The notes under the pieces were generated by a model. It ran no database searches. It saw only the letters and a program-made list of their open reading frames with translations, and was not told the DNA's origin. The position numbers were made by a program, and so were the translations under genes. From an uncultured Lachnospiraceae bacterium (lineage in GTDB: Bacteria > Bacillota > Clostridia > Lachnospirales > Lachnospiraceae): a stretch of 46,254 nucleotides of DNA. The first letter of the stretch is position 1. Each line of letters begins with the position of its first letter. This document shows, one piece after another, positions 24,934 through 33,034 of this stretch. The stretch is from NCBI GenBank assembly GCA_910578475.1, contig CAJTRK010000027.1, positions 1-46,254 of the forward strand. Direction: 5' to 3'.

Positions 24934-25064
24934 AACTTAACAAGTGATAAACACATAGATAAATTTTTTCATAATAGCCCGGGTGTCGCAAGACGCCTGG
25001 GCACTCCTCATTTCAGGATAAAACATTTCAAAATAAAAAAACGCAGGCCAGACAGCCTGCGTTT
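24934..25064 (+). ncRNA. Candidate small RNA
   Basis: Downstream of the iteron promoter there is no plus-strand gene. There is an 11-pair hairpin closed by a GCAA tetraloop (24977-25002, two pairs G-U on this strand but A-C on the other), then the hairpin at 25039-25064 that could end the transcript. Predicted length is about 130 bases; the ends are inferred. No Rfam-type family is recognised. Confidence 0.4.
25032..25064 (-). terminator. Terminator of the alarmone synthetase gene
   Basis: Minus strand AAACGCAGGC pairs with GCCTGCGTTT (10 pairs, 6-base loop), followed by TTTTATTT. It begins directly after the stop codon. It may also end the plus-strand small RNA. Confidence 0.85.
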
Positions 25065-25697
25065 CTATCTCTCTCCCAACTGCTGAATCTCCTTATTCAG
25101 GTTCAGCATCCTGGCATCCAAATCCGATACGATTCTCGAACATTCCACCAGCTGGTCCCTGATGCTGTCCGGCGCATTTCCTTCGAATTTATAATGTATT
25201 TTATGCTCCAGACTCGCCCAGAAATCCATCGCTACGGTTCGTATCTGTATTTCGACCTTCGTCTGCTCAATGCGGTCGGACAGATAAACGGGAACTGTCA
25301 CAAGCATATGATAGCTTTTATAGCCGCTCTGCTTCGGATTCACGATATAATCCTTTACCGAAATGACATTGATGTCACTTTGGTTGCTTATCATTTCCGC
25401 AATCTGGTAAATATCGGAGGTAAAAGAGCAGATGACACGAATGCCCGCAATATCATTGACATAGCGCACCATATTGCCGATTGTGGATTCATAGCCATGT
25501 TTCTTTAATTTTTTTACGATGCTTTCCGGCGTTTTAATACGAGATTTAATATGTTCTATCGGGTTATATCTGTGTACATGCTGAAATTCATCGTTCAGTA
25601 TTTCCAGTTTCGTTGAAATCTGTTTTAATGCCGAATTGTAAATCAGGGTCACTTCTTTCCAACTGTCTATATCATTCCTATCTGTACTAACGTCCAT
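25065..25697 (-). CDS. Small alarmone synthetase (RelA/SpoT-domain, RelQ-like)
   Basis: Predicted GTP/GDP pyrophosphokinase that makes (p)ppGpp. The 210-residue protein has only the synthetase domain: VNDIAGIRVIC (about residues 80-90), KQSGYKSYHMLV (about 121-132), and the EIQIRTVAMDFWASLEHKIHYK signature (about 147-168). A C-terminal helix ends in LGER. There is no hydrolase, TGS or ACT domain, so it is a SAS like YjbM/YwaC, likely controlled at transcription or allosterically. The 221-base upstream region has only a weak TAAAAT-like -10. Confidence 0.92.
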   Translation of the reverse strand: MDVSTDRNDIDSWKEVTLIYNSALKQISTKLEILNDEFQHVHRYNPIEHIKSRIKTPESIVKKLKKHGYESTIGNMVRYVNDIAGIRVICSFTSDIYQIAEMISNQSDINVISVKDYIVNPKQSGYKSYHMLVTVPVYLSDRIEQTKVEIQIRTVAMDFWASLEHKIHYKFEGNAPDSIRDQLVECSRIVSDLDARMLNLNKEIQQLGER

Positions 25698-25918
25698 ATT
25701 CAGTTTTTATGCTCCTTTTACACACATTTTTCCTTTATTCTATACCGCTCGTTCTTCCCGTTCATTTTCTATGCGGTATGTTCACTCGCAAATTCACACC
25801 CCCGCGCTTTCCTGCAGACTCAGCCGGACATTTGCCCGTTAATCAGTGTTTTTGCTCTGATTTCATTTTATCACACTTTATGGAAAATGTATATATTTCA
25901 CAATTTTTTTATCAAATT

Positions 25919-27628
25919 TTAATTTTTATTGTCTATTTTTGTACCATGTTTTGTAAAATCTCTTCCTGTCAGACACAACATCATGGGGCTGCAGAGTACA
26001 AACGGATACATATAGCGTATCAGGACTGTCGGAGACAGCAGCAGCGTCAGATAATAGGCTGCCGGAAAAAGCGCCGGTATCAGCATTTTATACTCTTTCC
26101 TGTACAGAAAAAAAGCGATGTACAGGCACAGCAGCCACCAATAAAATGCCGGCGCGAAGATAATGGGCAGAACCGGCGCCTTCTGATACGCATTATCCGA
26201 TATGAGCCGTTCCATGAAAAAACGCAGCTCCGGAAGATAACTGTGTTCCACGATTTCATATCCGGCAGGCATTGTCCGGTTATCCGTGGAAAGATAGCCA
26301 AATCCGCTCTCCGTACCGACGCCGTATATGGTCGAATGCGTTTTATCGGCCAGATACCAGTAGCCGATGGAATTATCCAGAAAAGCGTCCACATATGTCA
26401 GCGGAAACTGCATGCCGAGCTGAGCCCATGTTCTGATGAGCCCCGCCGGGTCGTCATGGATAATCGCACGATTCTTGACCGGGTCCGCCAGATAGGGATT
26501 ATATGCGGCAAATACCCACTCCGACGGAAGATAAGCATCCAGTCTGCGCCGCATGGCATCGTCAATCTCCGTTTCGTGCATAACCCGCGTCCTGGCCATC
26601 TGCTGCAGCGGCACACTCAGCATCTCTCTGGGACTTCCGCTTTGTGCGGAAACTGCCGTTTTCAGCCCTGCGCTTCCAATGCCGAACAGAAACAGCGTCG
26701 CTGCCGCAATGACTGCATAGCGTTTTAACAGTCCTTTTTTTCGGGCAAAAAACAGAAGGAACGGCTGGCAAACGGCCCAGGCATATATCGCATTGTTGCG
26801 GAATAGCAGCATCAGGACGGAAAAAAACACAAACTTCCACCCGAATCCTTTTGTATCATCTTCTTGGCCAAACCACCGGTCCGACATCACAACATACAAC
26901 AATACCAGTCCGGAAAAAAGCACATCTTTGGTCGTACTGACCGCCAGCACGGAATTGACCGGAAAAAACGCATAAAAAAGAAGCAGCGCGATGCGCATCA
27001 CCCATGACGTTCTTTCACGGTACAAAACGGTCAGAACATACCCTAAAATCATCGCCATAAAAAACAGCTGCACGATGGAATGCAGCGCCATCCCCGATGA
27101 ATAAGAACCCGGCAGTTTCTCTCCCAGTTTAAAAAAGGCCCCTAAAAATAGTGTATGTATCAATGGATGATGGGTGCTATAATCTTGTGCCATAACCTGA
27201 TAAAGCTGCCCCTCCGCATCATATGCAAAAACGGAAGGATAATATGCCAGAAATATGGGAATCCAGCACAATATTATGACCACCGCATAAAAAGCGAATA
27301 CAAACGGGCTGTCATATTCTTTCCGCCCGGCTCTGCTCTTTACGCCGCCGTCACGCAATGCCGTCAGAAACATAAAAAGCAGTCCGGTCACAATCGATGA
27401 CATAAATGTCATAACCGCAAGTGTCGCCAGCATTTGAATCAGTTCCACAAGACTGCGGCATGTCCGGTGTTCATTTGTCAGCATACTGCCGAGCACAAAC
27501 GACAGCGCCAGCAGAAAGCCGAGGCCGAAAGTATACTTCAGAAACCGCCTGTCCCTCGGCAGAGCCGTTATGCCGCCTGAAAATGTATGGTATTTTTGAG
27601 GGGATGTATTGTCCGCATTTGTTTTCAT
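25919..27628 (-). CDS. Polytopic membrane protein, DUF6020-like (possible GT-C glycosyltransferase)
   Basis: A 569-residue protein with about 11-13 membrane segments. After the third or fourth helix it has PSVFAYDAEGQLYQV (Asp 137) and THHPLIHTLF (His 153-154), placed like the acidic and HHP motifs in the first loop of GT-C glycosyltransferases. A large extracytoplasmic stretch (about 335-470) follows. The resemblance to DUF6020 is from memory and the enzymatic role is inference. The ATG lacks any Shine-Dalgarno and lies six bases after a TAGAAT -10, so the mRNA may be leaderless. Confidence 0.8.
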   Translation of the reverse strand: MKTNADNTSPQKYHTFSGGITALPRDRRFLKYTFGLGFLLALSFVLGSMLTNEHRTCRSLVELIQMLATLAVMTFMSSIVTGLLFMFLTALRDGGVKSRAGRKEYDSPFVFAFYAVVIILCWIPIFLAYYPSVFAYDAEGQLYQVMAQDYSTHHPLIHTLFLGAFFKLGEKLPGSYSSGMALHSIVQLFFMAMILGYVLTVLYRERTSWVMRIALLLFYAFFPVNSVLAVSTTKDVLFSGLVLLYVVMSDRWFGQEDDTKGFGWKFVFFSVLMLLFRNNAIYAWAVCQPFLLFFARKKGLLKRYAVIAAATLFLFGIGSAGLKTAVSAQSGSPREMLSVPLQQMARTRVMHETEIDDAMRRRLDAYLPSEWVFAAYNPYLADPVKNRAIIHDDPAGLIRTWAQLGMQFPLTYVDAFLDNSIGYWYLADKTHSTIYGVGTESGFGYLSTDNRTMPAGYEIVEHSYLPELRFFMERLISDNAYQKAPVLPIIFAPAFYWWLLCLYIAFFLYRKEYKMLIPALFPAAYYLTLLLSPTVLIRYMYPFVLCSPMMLCLTGRDFTKHGTKIDNKN

Positions 27629-27634
27629 GAAAAT

Positions 27635-27640
27635 ATTCTA
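27635..27640 (-). promoter_or_regulatory. -10 element of the DUF6020-like gene
   Basis: Minus strand TAGAAT, six bases before the ATG; the -35 (TTTTTC, 17 bases upstream) is weak. Predicted start coincides with the A of ATG. Confidence 0.4.
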
Positions 27641-27677
27641 GCATTTTCGGAGAAAAAGAAAAAGGTAATATTTCATA

Positions 27678-27706
27678 TTTACATTTGGAAACACGGCCTG
27701 TATAGT
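27678..27706 (+). promoter_or_regulatory. Sigma-A promoter of the 88-residue gene
   Basis: TTTACA (27678-27683) - 17 bases - TATAGT (27701-27706), about 30 bases before the ATG. Confidence 0.75.
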
Positions 27707-27737
27707 AACTGTATAGTACTTGAAGAAGGAGCCGCTT

Positions 27738-28004
27738 ATGTTTCGTTTATGGGCAAGAGAATTTCAGAACAATCATATGTTAAAAGACACCGTCATCTGC
27801 GACGACCGGAACGAGACGCGAACACACAAGGTCTTTCATGCGTTAGAGGAAGTATGCTATCAGTTCAACCTCAGCAAACCAATCTGGCTGGACTCCAATA
27901 TCCAGGATTTCAAACGATATGACAAGACCCGTTTCACACAGGATAACTTTATCGAAAGCATTGATTTCGATTATCTTGAGATTCATGTGATTGAGGAGGA
28001 TTGA
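27738..28004 (+). CDS. Small conserved protein of unknown function, 88 residues
   Basis: Starts MFRLWAREFQNNHMLKDTVICDD; GAAGGAG lies seven bases before the ATG and a clear promoter is upstream, so it is a real gene. The sequence (KVFHALEEVCYQFNLSKPIWLD, then DYLEIHVIEED) looks like one compact alpha/beta domain, acidic at the end, with no signal peptide or membrane segment. I recall near-identical small proteins across Lachnospiraceae but know no function. It converges with the ABC permease gene, 11 bases apart. Confidence 0.85.
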   Translation: MFRLWAREFQNNHMLKDTVICDDRNETRTHKVFHALEEVCYQFNLSKPIWLDSNIQDFKRYDKTRFTQDNFIESIDFDYLEIHVIEED

Positions 28005-28015
28005 AAAACCCTCCC

Positions 28016-28765
28016 CTACCCCACGTCTTTCCTCTCCACATTGTATATCGACAGAAAAACCGCTGCCGCCGCCAGTACAAGCAGCATCAGATAAAAAGGC
28101 GCGCTGTCGGCCAGTGTATAGGAACCGATATTTCCCTGCGAAAAACAGACAACGATTACGGCAGCCACGATTGCCGCCTTCGAAGAACGAAACTGCAGTC
28201 CCACCGGCAGGGCTGTAAAAGCGATACTCACCATCACCACGGAATTCAGCAGAAGATACAGCCAGAACCGGGGCGAATCAATTTGTATCTCCTCAGTGGT
28301 TATGCGGGCAATGGGATTTGCCGTAAGCAAAACAACACTGATAAAGACTTTACTGATAATAAGCGCCGCAACATTGAATATCCAGACAGCAAGTATTTTT
28401 GACAGGATTATTTTTCTCCGTTTAATCGGATATGAAAACATCAGGCGCATCGTTCCTTTTTCATATGCTCCGACAATGTATCCCGCAAGCATGACACCCG
28501 TGAAGATAATAAAAGACATATTCGTAAAAATTCCCACCGTCGCATCAAATATGTTTCTCCCGTAAAACTCCATTCCCGCCACAGACGCCGCATCCGTTCC
28601 GACAGGGTTTCCGTTGTTATCATACAGACTCACTGCCGCGATGGAAAGCAGCTCCCCGGATGTACCGACAATGAAAAGGCACAATACCGCCGTCATAATC
28701 ATTGCTATCCAAATACTTTTGCCAATATTATTTTTTTTCCATTCTAATTTAATCAGTTTTAACAT
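28016..28765 (-). CDS. ABC-2 type transporter permease
   Basis: Membrane half of an ABC transporter with the upstream ATPase. About 249 residues with six membrane helices, starting MLKLIKLEWKKNNIGKSIW, the usual N-terminus of BcrB/LanE-G-type permeases. ATG 28765 is preferred over 28777, which is directly against AAAGG. It lies 69 bases after the ATPase stop, with an intercistronic hairpin. Together with regulator, kinase and ATPase it forms a module typical of peptide-antibiotic sensing and resistance. Substrate not determinable. Confidence 0.9.
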   Translation of the reverse strand: MLKLIKLEWKKNNIGKSIWIAMIMTAVLCLFIVGTSGELLSIAAVSLYDNNGNPVGTDAASVAGMEFYGRNIFDATVGIFTNMSFIIFTGVMLAGYIVGAYEKGTMRLMFSYPIKRRKIILSKILAVWIFNVAALIISKVFISVVLLTANPIARITTEEIQIDSPRFWLYLLLNSVVMVSIAFTALPVGLQFRSSKAAIVAAVIVVCFSQGNIGSYTLADSAPFYLMLLVLAAAAVFLSIYNVERKDVG

Positions 28766-28789
28766 GATAATACCCATACCTTTCTACGT

Positions 28790-28810
28790 CCTGCGGACGA
28801 AAACCGCAGG
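28790..28810 (-). other. Intercistronic hairpin between ABC ATPase and permease
   Basis: CCTGCGG pairs with CCGCAGG (7 pairs, 7-base loop), just before the permease ribosome binding site. It may tune permease translation or stabilise the upstream message. Confidence 0.5.
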
Positions 28811-28834
28811 TGGAAACTTCGCGTCACGCATTTA

Positions 28835-29752
28835 TTAAGCCTGTTTGTCAGCAGTCATTTTCAGAAAGTATTCTTCCAGATTTCCGGTTTTCTTTCCAAG
28901 CGAGACTACTTCTACATCATTCAGAATCAAAGTCTTTGACAACTCCTGTGTGGTAACGGAGGAATCATAGACGCGGATTTCTCCGTTTTCCATAATTCTG
29001 AAATTGGAAAGTCCCATCTTATCGCTCAGCACATAGGCGGCCTTCCTGACATCCGGAACATTCAGCTCCAGATAGGCAAGACTTAACTGTTCAATTTCCT
29101 TCATGCTGATTTCCTGTTTCATTTCACCGTGAGAAATGACCCCTATCGTATCGGCTATATTTTCCACTTCCGACAGAATATGGCTGGAAACCATAATCGT
29201 GATATCGTATTCCGTACAAAGTGTTTTCAGCAGGCCGCGTACCTGTTTCATGCCCGCCGGGTCAAGGCCGTTTGTCGGCTCGTCAAGAATGAGAAGTTCC
29301 GGTTTTGTCAGAATCGCCCGGGCGATGCCGAGCCGCTCTTTCATGCCGAGAGAATAATTCCGCACCGGTTTTCCGGCCGCATCGTTAAGTCCGAGCATAT
29401 CCAGCGCTTCTTCGATGCTGCCATGTTGGTAAAAACCCATGTATTCACAATGCAGCCTCAGATTTTCCCGTCCTGACAGATGTTCATAAAAAACGGGAAT
29501 TTCCAGAATGCTTCCCATCCGTTTTAAAACTTCATAAGATTTCGGCGTAAGCGTTTCGCCGAAAATCTCGATGCTGCCCGTCGTCGGCTTCCAAAGATTG
29601 GTCAGCATTTTCATAACGCTCGTCTTCCCGGCGCCGTTCGGCCCAAGAAATCCGTAAATTTCTCCTTTTTTCACATGAAGACTGACATTCGATACGATGT
29701 TCTTTCCTGAAATGGTTTTGGTAAGTTGATTCGTCTGTATTATATATGGCAT
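28835..29752 (-). CDS. ABC transporter ATP-binding protein, BcrA-like
   Basis: Cytosolic ATPase that powers the downstream permease. 305 residues: Walker A GPNGAGKT (about 37-44), signature YSLGMKERL, Walker B LLILDEPTNGLDP, switch His in SSHILSEVE, then a C-terminal extension of about 90 residues as in bacitracin/lantibiotic immunity ATPases (BcrA, LanF). ATG 29752 has GAAAGGGGG seven bases upstream. The 117-base gap after the kinase holds a TACAAT -10 candidate, so the transporter may have its own regulated start. Confidence 0.94.
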   Translation of the reverse strand: MPYIIQTNQLTKTISGKNIVSNVSLHVKKGEIYGFLGPNGAGKTSVMKMLTNLWKPTTGSIEIFGETLTPKSYEVLKRMGSILEIPVFYEHLSGRENLRLHCEYMGFYQHGSIEEALDMLGLNDAAGKPVRNYSLGMKERLGIARAILTKPELLILDEPTNGLDPAGMKQVRGLLKTLCTEYDITIMVSSHILSEVENIADTIGVISHGEMKQEISMKEIEQLSLAYLELNVPDVRKAAYVLSDKMGLSNFRIMENGEIRVYDSSVTTQELSKTLILNDVEVVSLGKKTGNLEEYFLKMTADKQA

Positions 29753-29869
29753 TTTTCTGCCCCCTTTCAAATACCATTGTAACCGCCGGGATTTTCAAAA
29801 CTATTTCTCAATTCTTACAAATTTCTTTCGCAGGAAAAAATTTAAAAGATTCCCGTTTCAGGGTATTTT

Positions 29870-30820
29870 TCAGGGGACATAAGACTTCACTTCCGGCAGG
29901 CTTATTGTAAAAGTCGTTCTTTCATAAGGAATGCTCTCAAGCGTGAGCGTTCCGCCAAGCTGTTCCACAAGGTTTTTCGCTATCGCAAGGCCCAGGCCAT
30001 TCCCCTGAATCCTGCGGTTGCGGGAATCCTCCATCGTAAAAAGGCGCTCGAACACGCTGTCCGCAAACGCCTTATCAATTCCTTTCCCCTTATCCGTCAC
30101 TTCCAGCAAAACCGATTTTTTATCCGTGCGCAGCGATAATGCAAAATACTTTCCATCGGCCCCGTAACGAATCACATTAGAAATCAGATTCGATAAAATA
30201 CGCTGTATGGCCTCTTTGTTTCCCTGTATATAAACCGGCTCTCCGGGCAGAAAAATGTCAACCTGAAACGATTCCTTCGTAAGTATCTCATAAAAATCCA
30301 GAACGCTTTCACGACAGATTTCGCTGAGATTGATTCGCGAAAGTTCCATCGTCATATCGCCGGACTCCAGTTTGGAAAGCGTAAAAAACTGATTTATCAA
30401 TTCCATGACGTCCTTCGCCTTCTGTTCCGTTTTTGTCAGCATTTCGTCCGATTCTCCGCCATTCATCCGCAAAATTTCCAGATATCCCAAAATGACCGTC
30501 ATGGGCGTTTTGATATCATGGGAAATATTGGAAAGCATCTTTTTGGAAGCCATCTCGGAATGCCTGTAATTCGCCTTTGTTTTTAAGTGCTTTTCCAAAA
30601 GCCTGTTTATCTGCGCCGCCAGCTCTTTCAGTTCCGCATTATCCGTAAACGTAAAAACCTTTTCGTTATTTCCGGTATCGTTGATTTCTTTCAGTTTCCG
30701 GCTGATTTCCCGCATCCCGGCCCGCGGTTTTATACGGTATGCCATAAATTGACACAATATTACGAACAGCAAAAAGAAGATGACTGAAATTAAAAAAAAG
30801 ATAATGATTTCATCGTTCAC
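29870..30820 (-). CDS. Sensor histidine kinase with a single membrane helix
   Basis: Partner of the upstream OmpR-type regulator. 316 residues: one N-terminal helix (5-27) and almost nothing outside the membrane, a linker, the H-box SNISHDIKTPMTVILGYLE (His about 101), N-box ISNVIRYGADG, G1 VTDKGKGID and G2 GNGLGLAIAKNL. With no sensor domain it may sense through the membrane or through the ABC transporter. The start codon is GTG with AAAGGA eight bases upstream, two bases after the regulator stop. Confidence 0.94.
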   Translation of the reverse strand: MNDEIIIFFLISVIFFLLFVILCQFMAYRIKPRAGMREISRKLKEINDTGNNEKVFTFTDNAELKELAAQINRLLEKHLKTKANYRHSEMASKKMLSNISHDIKTPMTVILGYLEILRMNGGESDEMLTKTEQKAKDVMELINQFFTLSKLESGDMTMELSRINLSEICRESVLDFYEILTKESFQVDIFLPGEPVYIQGNKEAIQRILSNLISNVIRYGADGKYFALSLRTDKKSVLLEVTDKGKGIDKAFADSVFERLFTMEDSRNRRIQGNGLGLAIAKNLVEQLGGTLTLESIPYERTTFTISLPEVKSYVP

Positions 30821-30822
30821 GA

Positions 30823-31554
30823 TTAGATTCCTTTCCCTTCATTCCCCAGTTTGTACCCGATTCCCCATACCGTCAGCACATATCTTGGGTTACGGGAATC
30901 CTCTTCAATTTTATTCCGGAGTCTGCTGATATGCACGTTGACGGCATTCTCATCTCCAAAATACGCATCGTTCCAGACAAGGGAGTAAAGCTGTTCCTTT
31001 GTATAAACCTTTTTTGGGTTCTGCATCAATAATTTCAGAATTTCAAATTCCTTCGCGGTGAGTTCCACAGGCTTTCCGTTTTTGGTCAGCGTATAATCCG
31101 AAAGATTCATTGTCAACTCTCCGACGGTGATGACTTCTTCCTCGTTTTTTCCGGAAACAGCCGGCTGCGGCTCCGTATTGTCATACTGCATCGCTCTTCG
31201 AATATTGGCCTTGATTCGGGCCAGCGCTTCCACCACGGAAAAAGGCTTCGTAATATAGTCATCCGCTCCGAGCGCAAACCCCAGTGTCTTATCGGACTCC
31301 GTGTCTTTGGCGGACAGAATGATAACGGGAACAAAACTGCTTTTCCGGATATGCCGCATCACATCCATACCGGTGATTTTCGGTATCATCAAATCCAGAA
31401 GAACCAGATGAAAATGCACAGAATCAAACTTTTTGCACGCCTCTTCTCCGTCAAAAGCACAGACAACCTCATAGTTTTCCGTTTCCAGATAATTTTTCAG
31501 CATTTCGCTGATTTCCGCATCGTCTTCAACGAGCAAAATTTTATGCCGTTCCAT
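30823..31554 (-). CDS. OmpR-family response regulator
   Basis: Transcription factor phosphorylated by the adjacent kinase. From ATG 31554 (AAAGGG 11 bases upstream) it is 243 residues. Receiver domain: DD near residue 10, phospho-acceptor Asp in VLLDLMIPKITG (about 53), Lys in YITKPFS (about 102). The winged-helix domain has ELTAKEFEILKLLMQNP and NVHISRLRNKIE. The longer upstream frame (to 31725) crosses the promoter and is rejected. Likely targets are its own operon and neighbours. Confidence 0.94.
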   Translation of the reverse strand: MERHKILLVEDDAEISEMLKNYLETENYEVVCAFDGEEACKKFDSVHFHLVLLDLMIPKITGMDVMRHIRKSSFVPVIILSAKDTESDKTLGFALGADDYITKPFSVVEALARIKANIRRAMQYDNTEPQPAVSGKNEEEVITVGELTMNLSDYTLTKNGKPVELTAKEFEILKLLMQNPKKVYTKEQLYSLVWNDAYFGDENAVNVHISRLRNKIEEDSRNPRYVLTVWGIGYKLGNEGKGI

Positions 31555-31581
31555 CGCATCCCATTCCCTTTTCATCGTCAT

Positions 31582-31599
31582 TTTGGCCGAGCGGCCAAA
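31582..31599. promoter_or_regulatory. Perfect 8-base-arm inverted repeat in the regulator's leader
   Basis: TTTGGCCG-AG-CGGCCAAA, 17 bases downstream of the regulator's -10 and 28 bases before its ATG. It could be an operator or, as RNA, a small hairpin. Confidence 0.5.
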
Positions 31600-31615
31600 T
31601 CTTTTGCTAACGCCC

Positions 31616-31644
31616 ATTATAGCGCGGCACATCGGAAAAAACAA
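31616..31644 (-). promoter_or_regulatory. Promoter of the regulator-kinase-ABC operon
   Basis: Minus strand TTGTTT (31639-31644) - 17 bases - TATAAT (31616-31621, perfect). Confidence 0.65.
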
Positions 31645-31683
31645 TAAAAAGCCCAAAGGGTGAAATATCTGTGTATTTTTATG

Positions 31684-31712
31684 TTGACTTTGCATATTAT
31701 ATGGTGTAGAGT
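31684..31712 (+). promoter_or_regulatory. Sigma-A promoter of the hemolysin-III gene
   Basis: TTGACT (31684-31689) - 17 bases - TAGAGT (31707-31712). Confidence 0.7.
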
Positions 31713-31724
31713 TTAAATGTGCCA

Positions 31725-31747
31725 TATGTAGTTTTTAAAACTACATA
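31725..31747. promoter_or_regulatory. 23-base operator-like palindrome
   Basis: Perfect 11-base arms TATGTAGTTTT and AAAACTACATA around one central base. It lies 12 bases downstream of the hemolysin-III -10, i.e. just after the predicted start point, the usual place for a repressor operator. Confidence 0.55.
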
Positions 31748-31807
31748 CCAAAGTTTTTCATATTCATATCGTTTTCAGAAAATATGAATGGAAAAGGAGG
31801 AGAAATT

Positions 31808-32458
31808 ATGCAAATAACAATTCGTGAACCCGGAAGCGCAATTACTCATTTTATCGGCATGATGCTGGCGGTTTTCGCCTCAACGCCCCTTTTGATAAAA
31901 GCAGCGGTCTCAGACGGTCTTACCGCTTTCGTTGCAATGACAGTCTTTATGCTCAGTATGATTGCTCTGTACGGCGCAAGTGCGCTCTATCACAGTGTCA
32001 TGGTCAAAGACCGGATTCTGCGGGTATTCCGCAAAATAGACCATATGATGATTTTTGTCCTGATTGCAGGCTCCTACACGCCGGTCTGTCTGATTGTTTT
32101 AGGCGGCAGTCTCGGATATACGCTGTTGACCGTTGTCTGGACGATTGCCATCATCGGAATGCTTATCAAAGCCTTATGGATTACCTGTCCGAAATGGTTC
32201 TCTTCGATTATCTATATCGCGATGGGATGGGTCTGCCTCGGCGTTTTCGGCCAGTTGTGGAGCACGCTTCCGCACAGCGCCTTTCTCTGGCTTTTGGCCG
32301 GCGGCATCATCTATACGATTGGCGGCGTGATTTATGCCCTGAAGCTGCCGATTTTTAATAACAGACACCGGTATTTCGGTTCCCATGAGATTTTCCATCT
32401 GTTTGTCATGGGCGGCAGCATTTGTCATTTTATCTTTATGTATCTGTATGTAGCATAA
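31808..32458 (+). CDS. Hemolysin III family (PAQR/YqfA-like) membrane protein
   Basis: Seven-helix membrane protein of the PAQR family, which keeps a zinc-binding Ser/Asp/His set and is thought to act as a lipid-type hydrolase or membrane-fluidity factor. 216 residues with the family motifs LYGASALYHS, RKIDHMMIF, GSYTPVCL and, near the end, GSHEIFHLFVMGGS (zinc His residues). AAAAGGAGGAG places the start at ATG 31808 rather than 31784. Monocistronic, ending in a hairpin; the haemolysin name is historical. Confidence 0.93.
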   Translation: MQITIREPGSAITHFIGMMLAVFASTPLLIKAAVSDGLTAFVAMTVFMLSMIALYGASALYHSVMVKDRILRVFRKIDHMMIFVLIAGSYTPVCLIVLGGSLGYTLLTVVWTIAIIGMLIKALWITCPKWFSSIIYIAMGWVCLGVFGQLWSTLPHSAFLWLLAGGIIYTIGGVIYALKLPIFNNRHRYFGSHEIFHLFVMGGSICHFIFMYLYVA

Positions 32459-32462
32459 CATT

Positions 32463-32506
32463 TTACGCAGGGAAGCAGGCCGGAAAGCGCAGGCTTCCCT
32501 GCGTAA
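32463..32506 (+). terminator. Hairpin after the hemolysin-III gene
   Basis: Perfect 14-base-pair stem TTACGCAGGGAAGC / GCTTCCCTGCGTAA with a 16-base loop, beginning five bases after the stop. The following T-run is short (TTTC), so termination strength is uncertain. Confidence 0.65.
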
Positions 32507-32536
32507 TTTCGTGCGTAATTTCCCCGCATAAATAGA

Positions 32537-32565
32537 TTGCATTTTCTTCTTTTCCGTGTTACACT
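32537..32565 (+). promoter_or_regulatory. Candidate promoter of the Rpn-type relic
   Basis: TTGCAT (32537-32542) - 17 bases - TACACT (32560-32565). Confidence 0.4.
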
Positions 32566-32662
32566 GTAACTCACAGTAAAAACGTCTTTGGAGTTCTGCT
32601 CCGCTTCTTATAATTATCAGTTCAGGATTCTATATCCTGTCTTCTATGAAGGGATTCGTCTT

Positions 32663-33034
32663 ATGAATTACAAACCCACATCCGCTCATTCTCCTTCCCG
32701 GCTCGCACGAAAATTATGGGATGGCATTCTCAAATCCATGATACAGCATATGCCGGAACAATTTTTTCCGCTTTTTAAACATGCTTTTGGAAAAGACTAC
32801 CCGGAAGGCACTTCGATAGAACTGCTCACCACAGAGTATTCCGCTCCGGGAAAATCAAGTCCCGAAAATCTTTCTTCTGTTTTTGCGGATATTGTCATGC
32901 GTATTGCCGGAACCGATATCTATCATCTGGAAGGACAGATGGAAAAGGACCAGCGCTTTTTCTTCCGTTTACGCTCCTGCGTTTTCGGCCCCGCCTCAAT
33001 TCCGCTCAAAACCCGGTTACGAAAAAAGAGTTGA
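32663..33034 (+). pseudogene. N-terminal remnant of an Rpn/PD-(D/E)XK nuclease-family protein
   Basis: About 123 residues from ATG 32663 (AAGGGA eight bases upstream). It shows the N-terminus of the recombination-promoting nuclease/putative transposase family: MMPEQF-like QHMPEQFFPLF, then FADIVMRIAGTDIYHLEGQ, which carries the PD-(D/E)XK Asp and the ExQ motif. After MEKDQRFFFRLRS the similarity fades and the frame stops at 33034, overlapping the next fragment in another frame. Full family members are about 280-350 residues in one frame; roughly 100-150 residues of the middle are missing here, so it is probably inactivated. Confidence 0.75.

Noticed and set aside
24991..25007. Resemblance of the GACGCCTGGGCAC segment to the 3' end of ZTP (pfl) riboswitches
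   Set aside because: Only this short 3' piece matches; the conserved GGGTCGTGAC-type 5' half is absent and no purine or folate gene follows.
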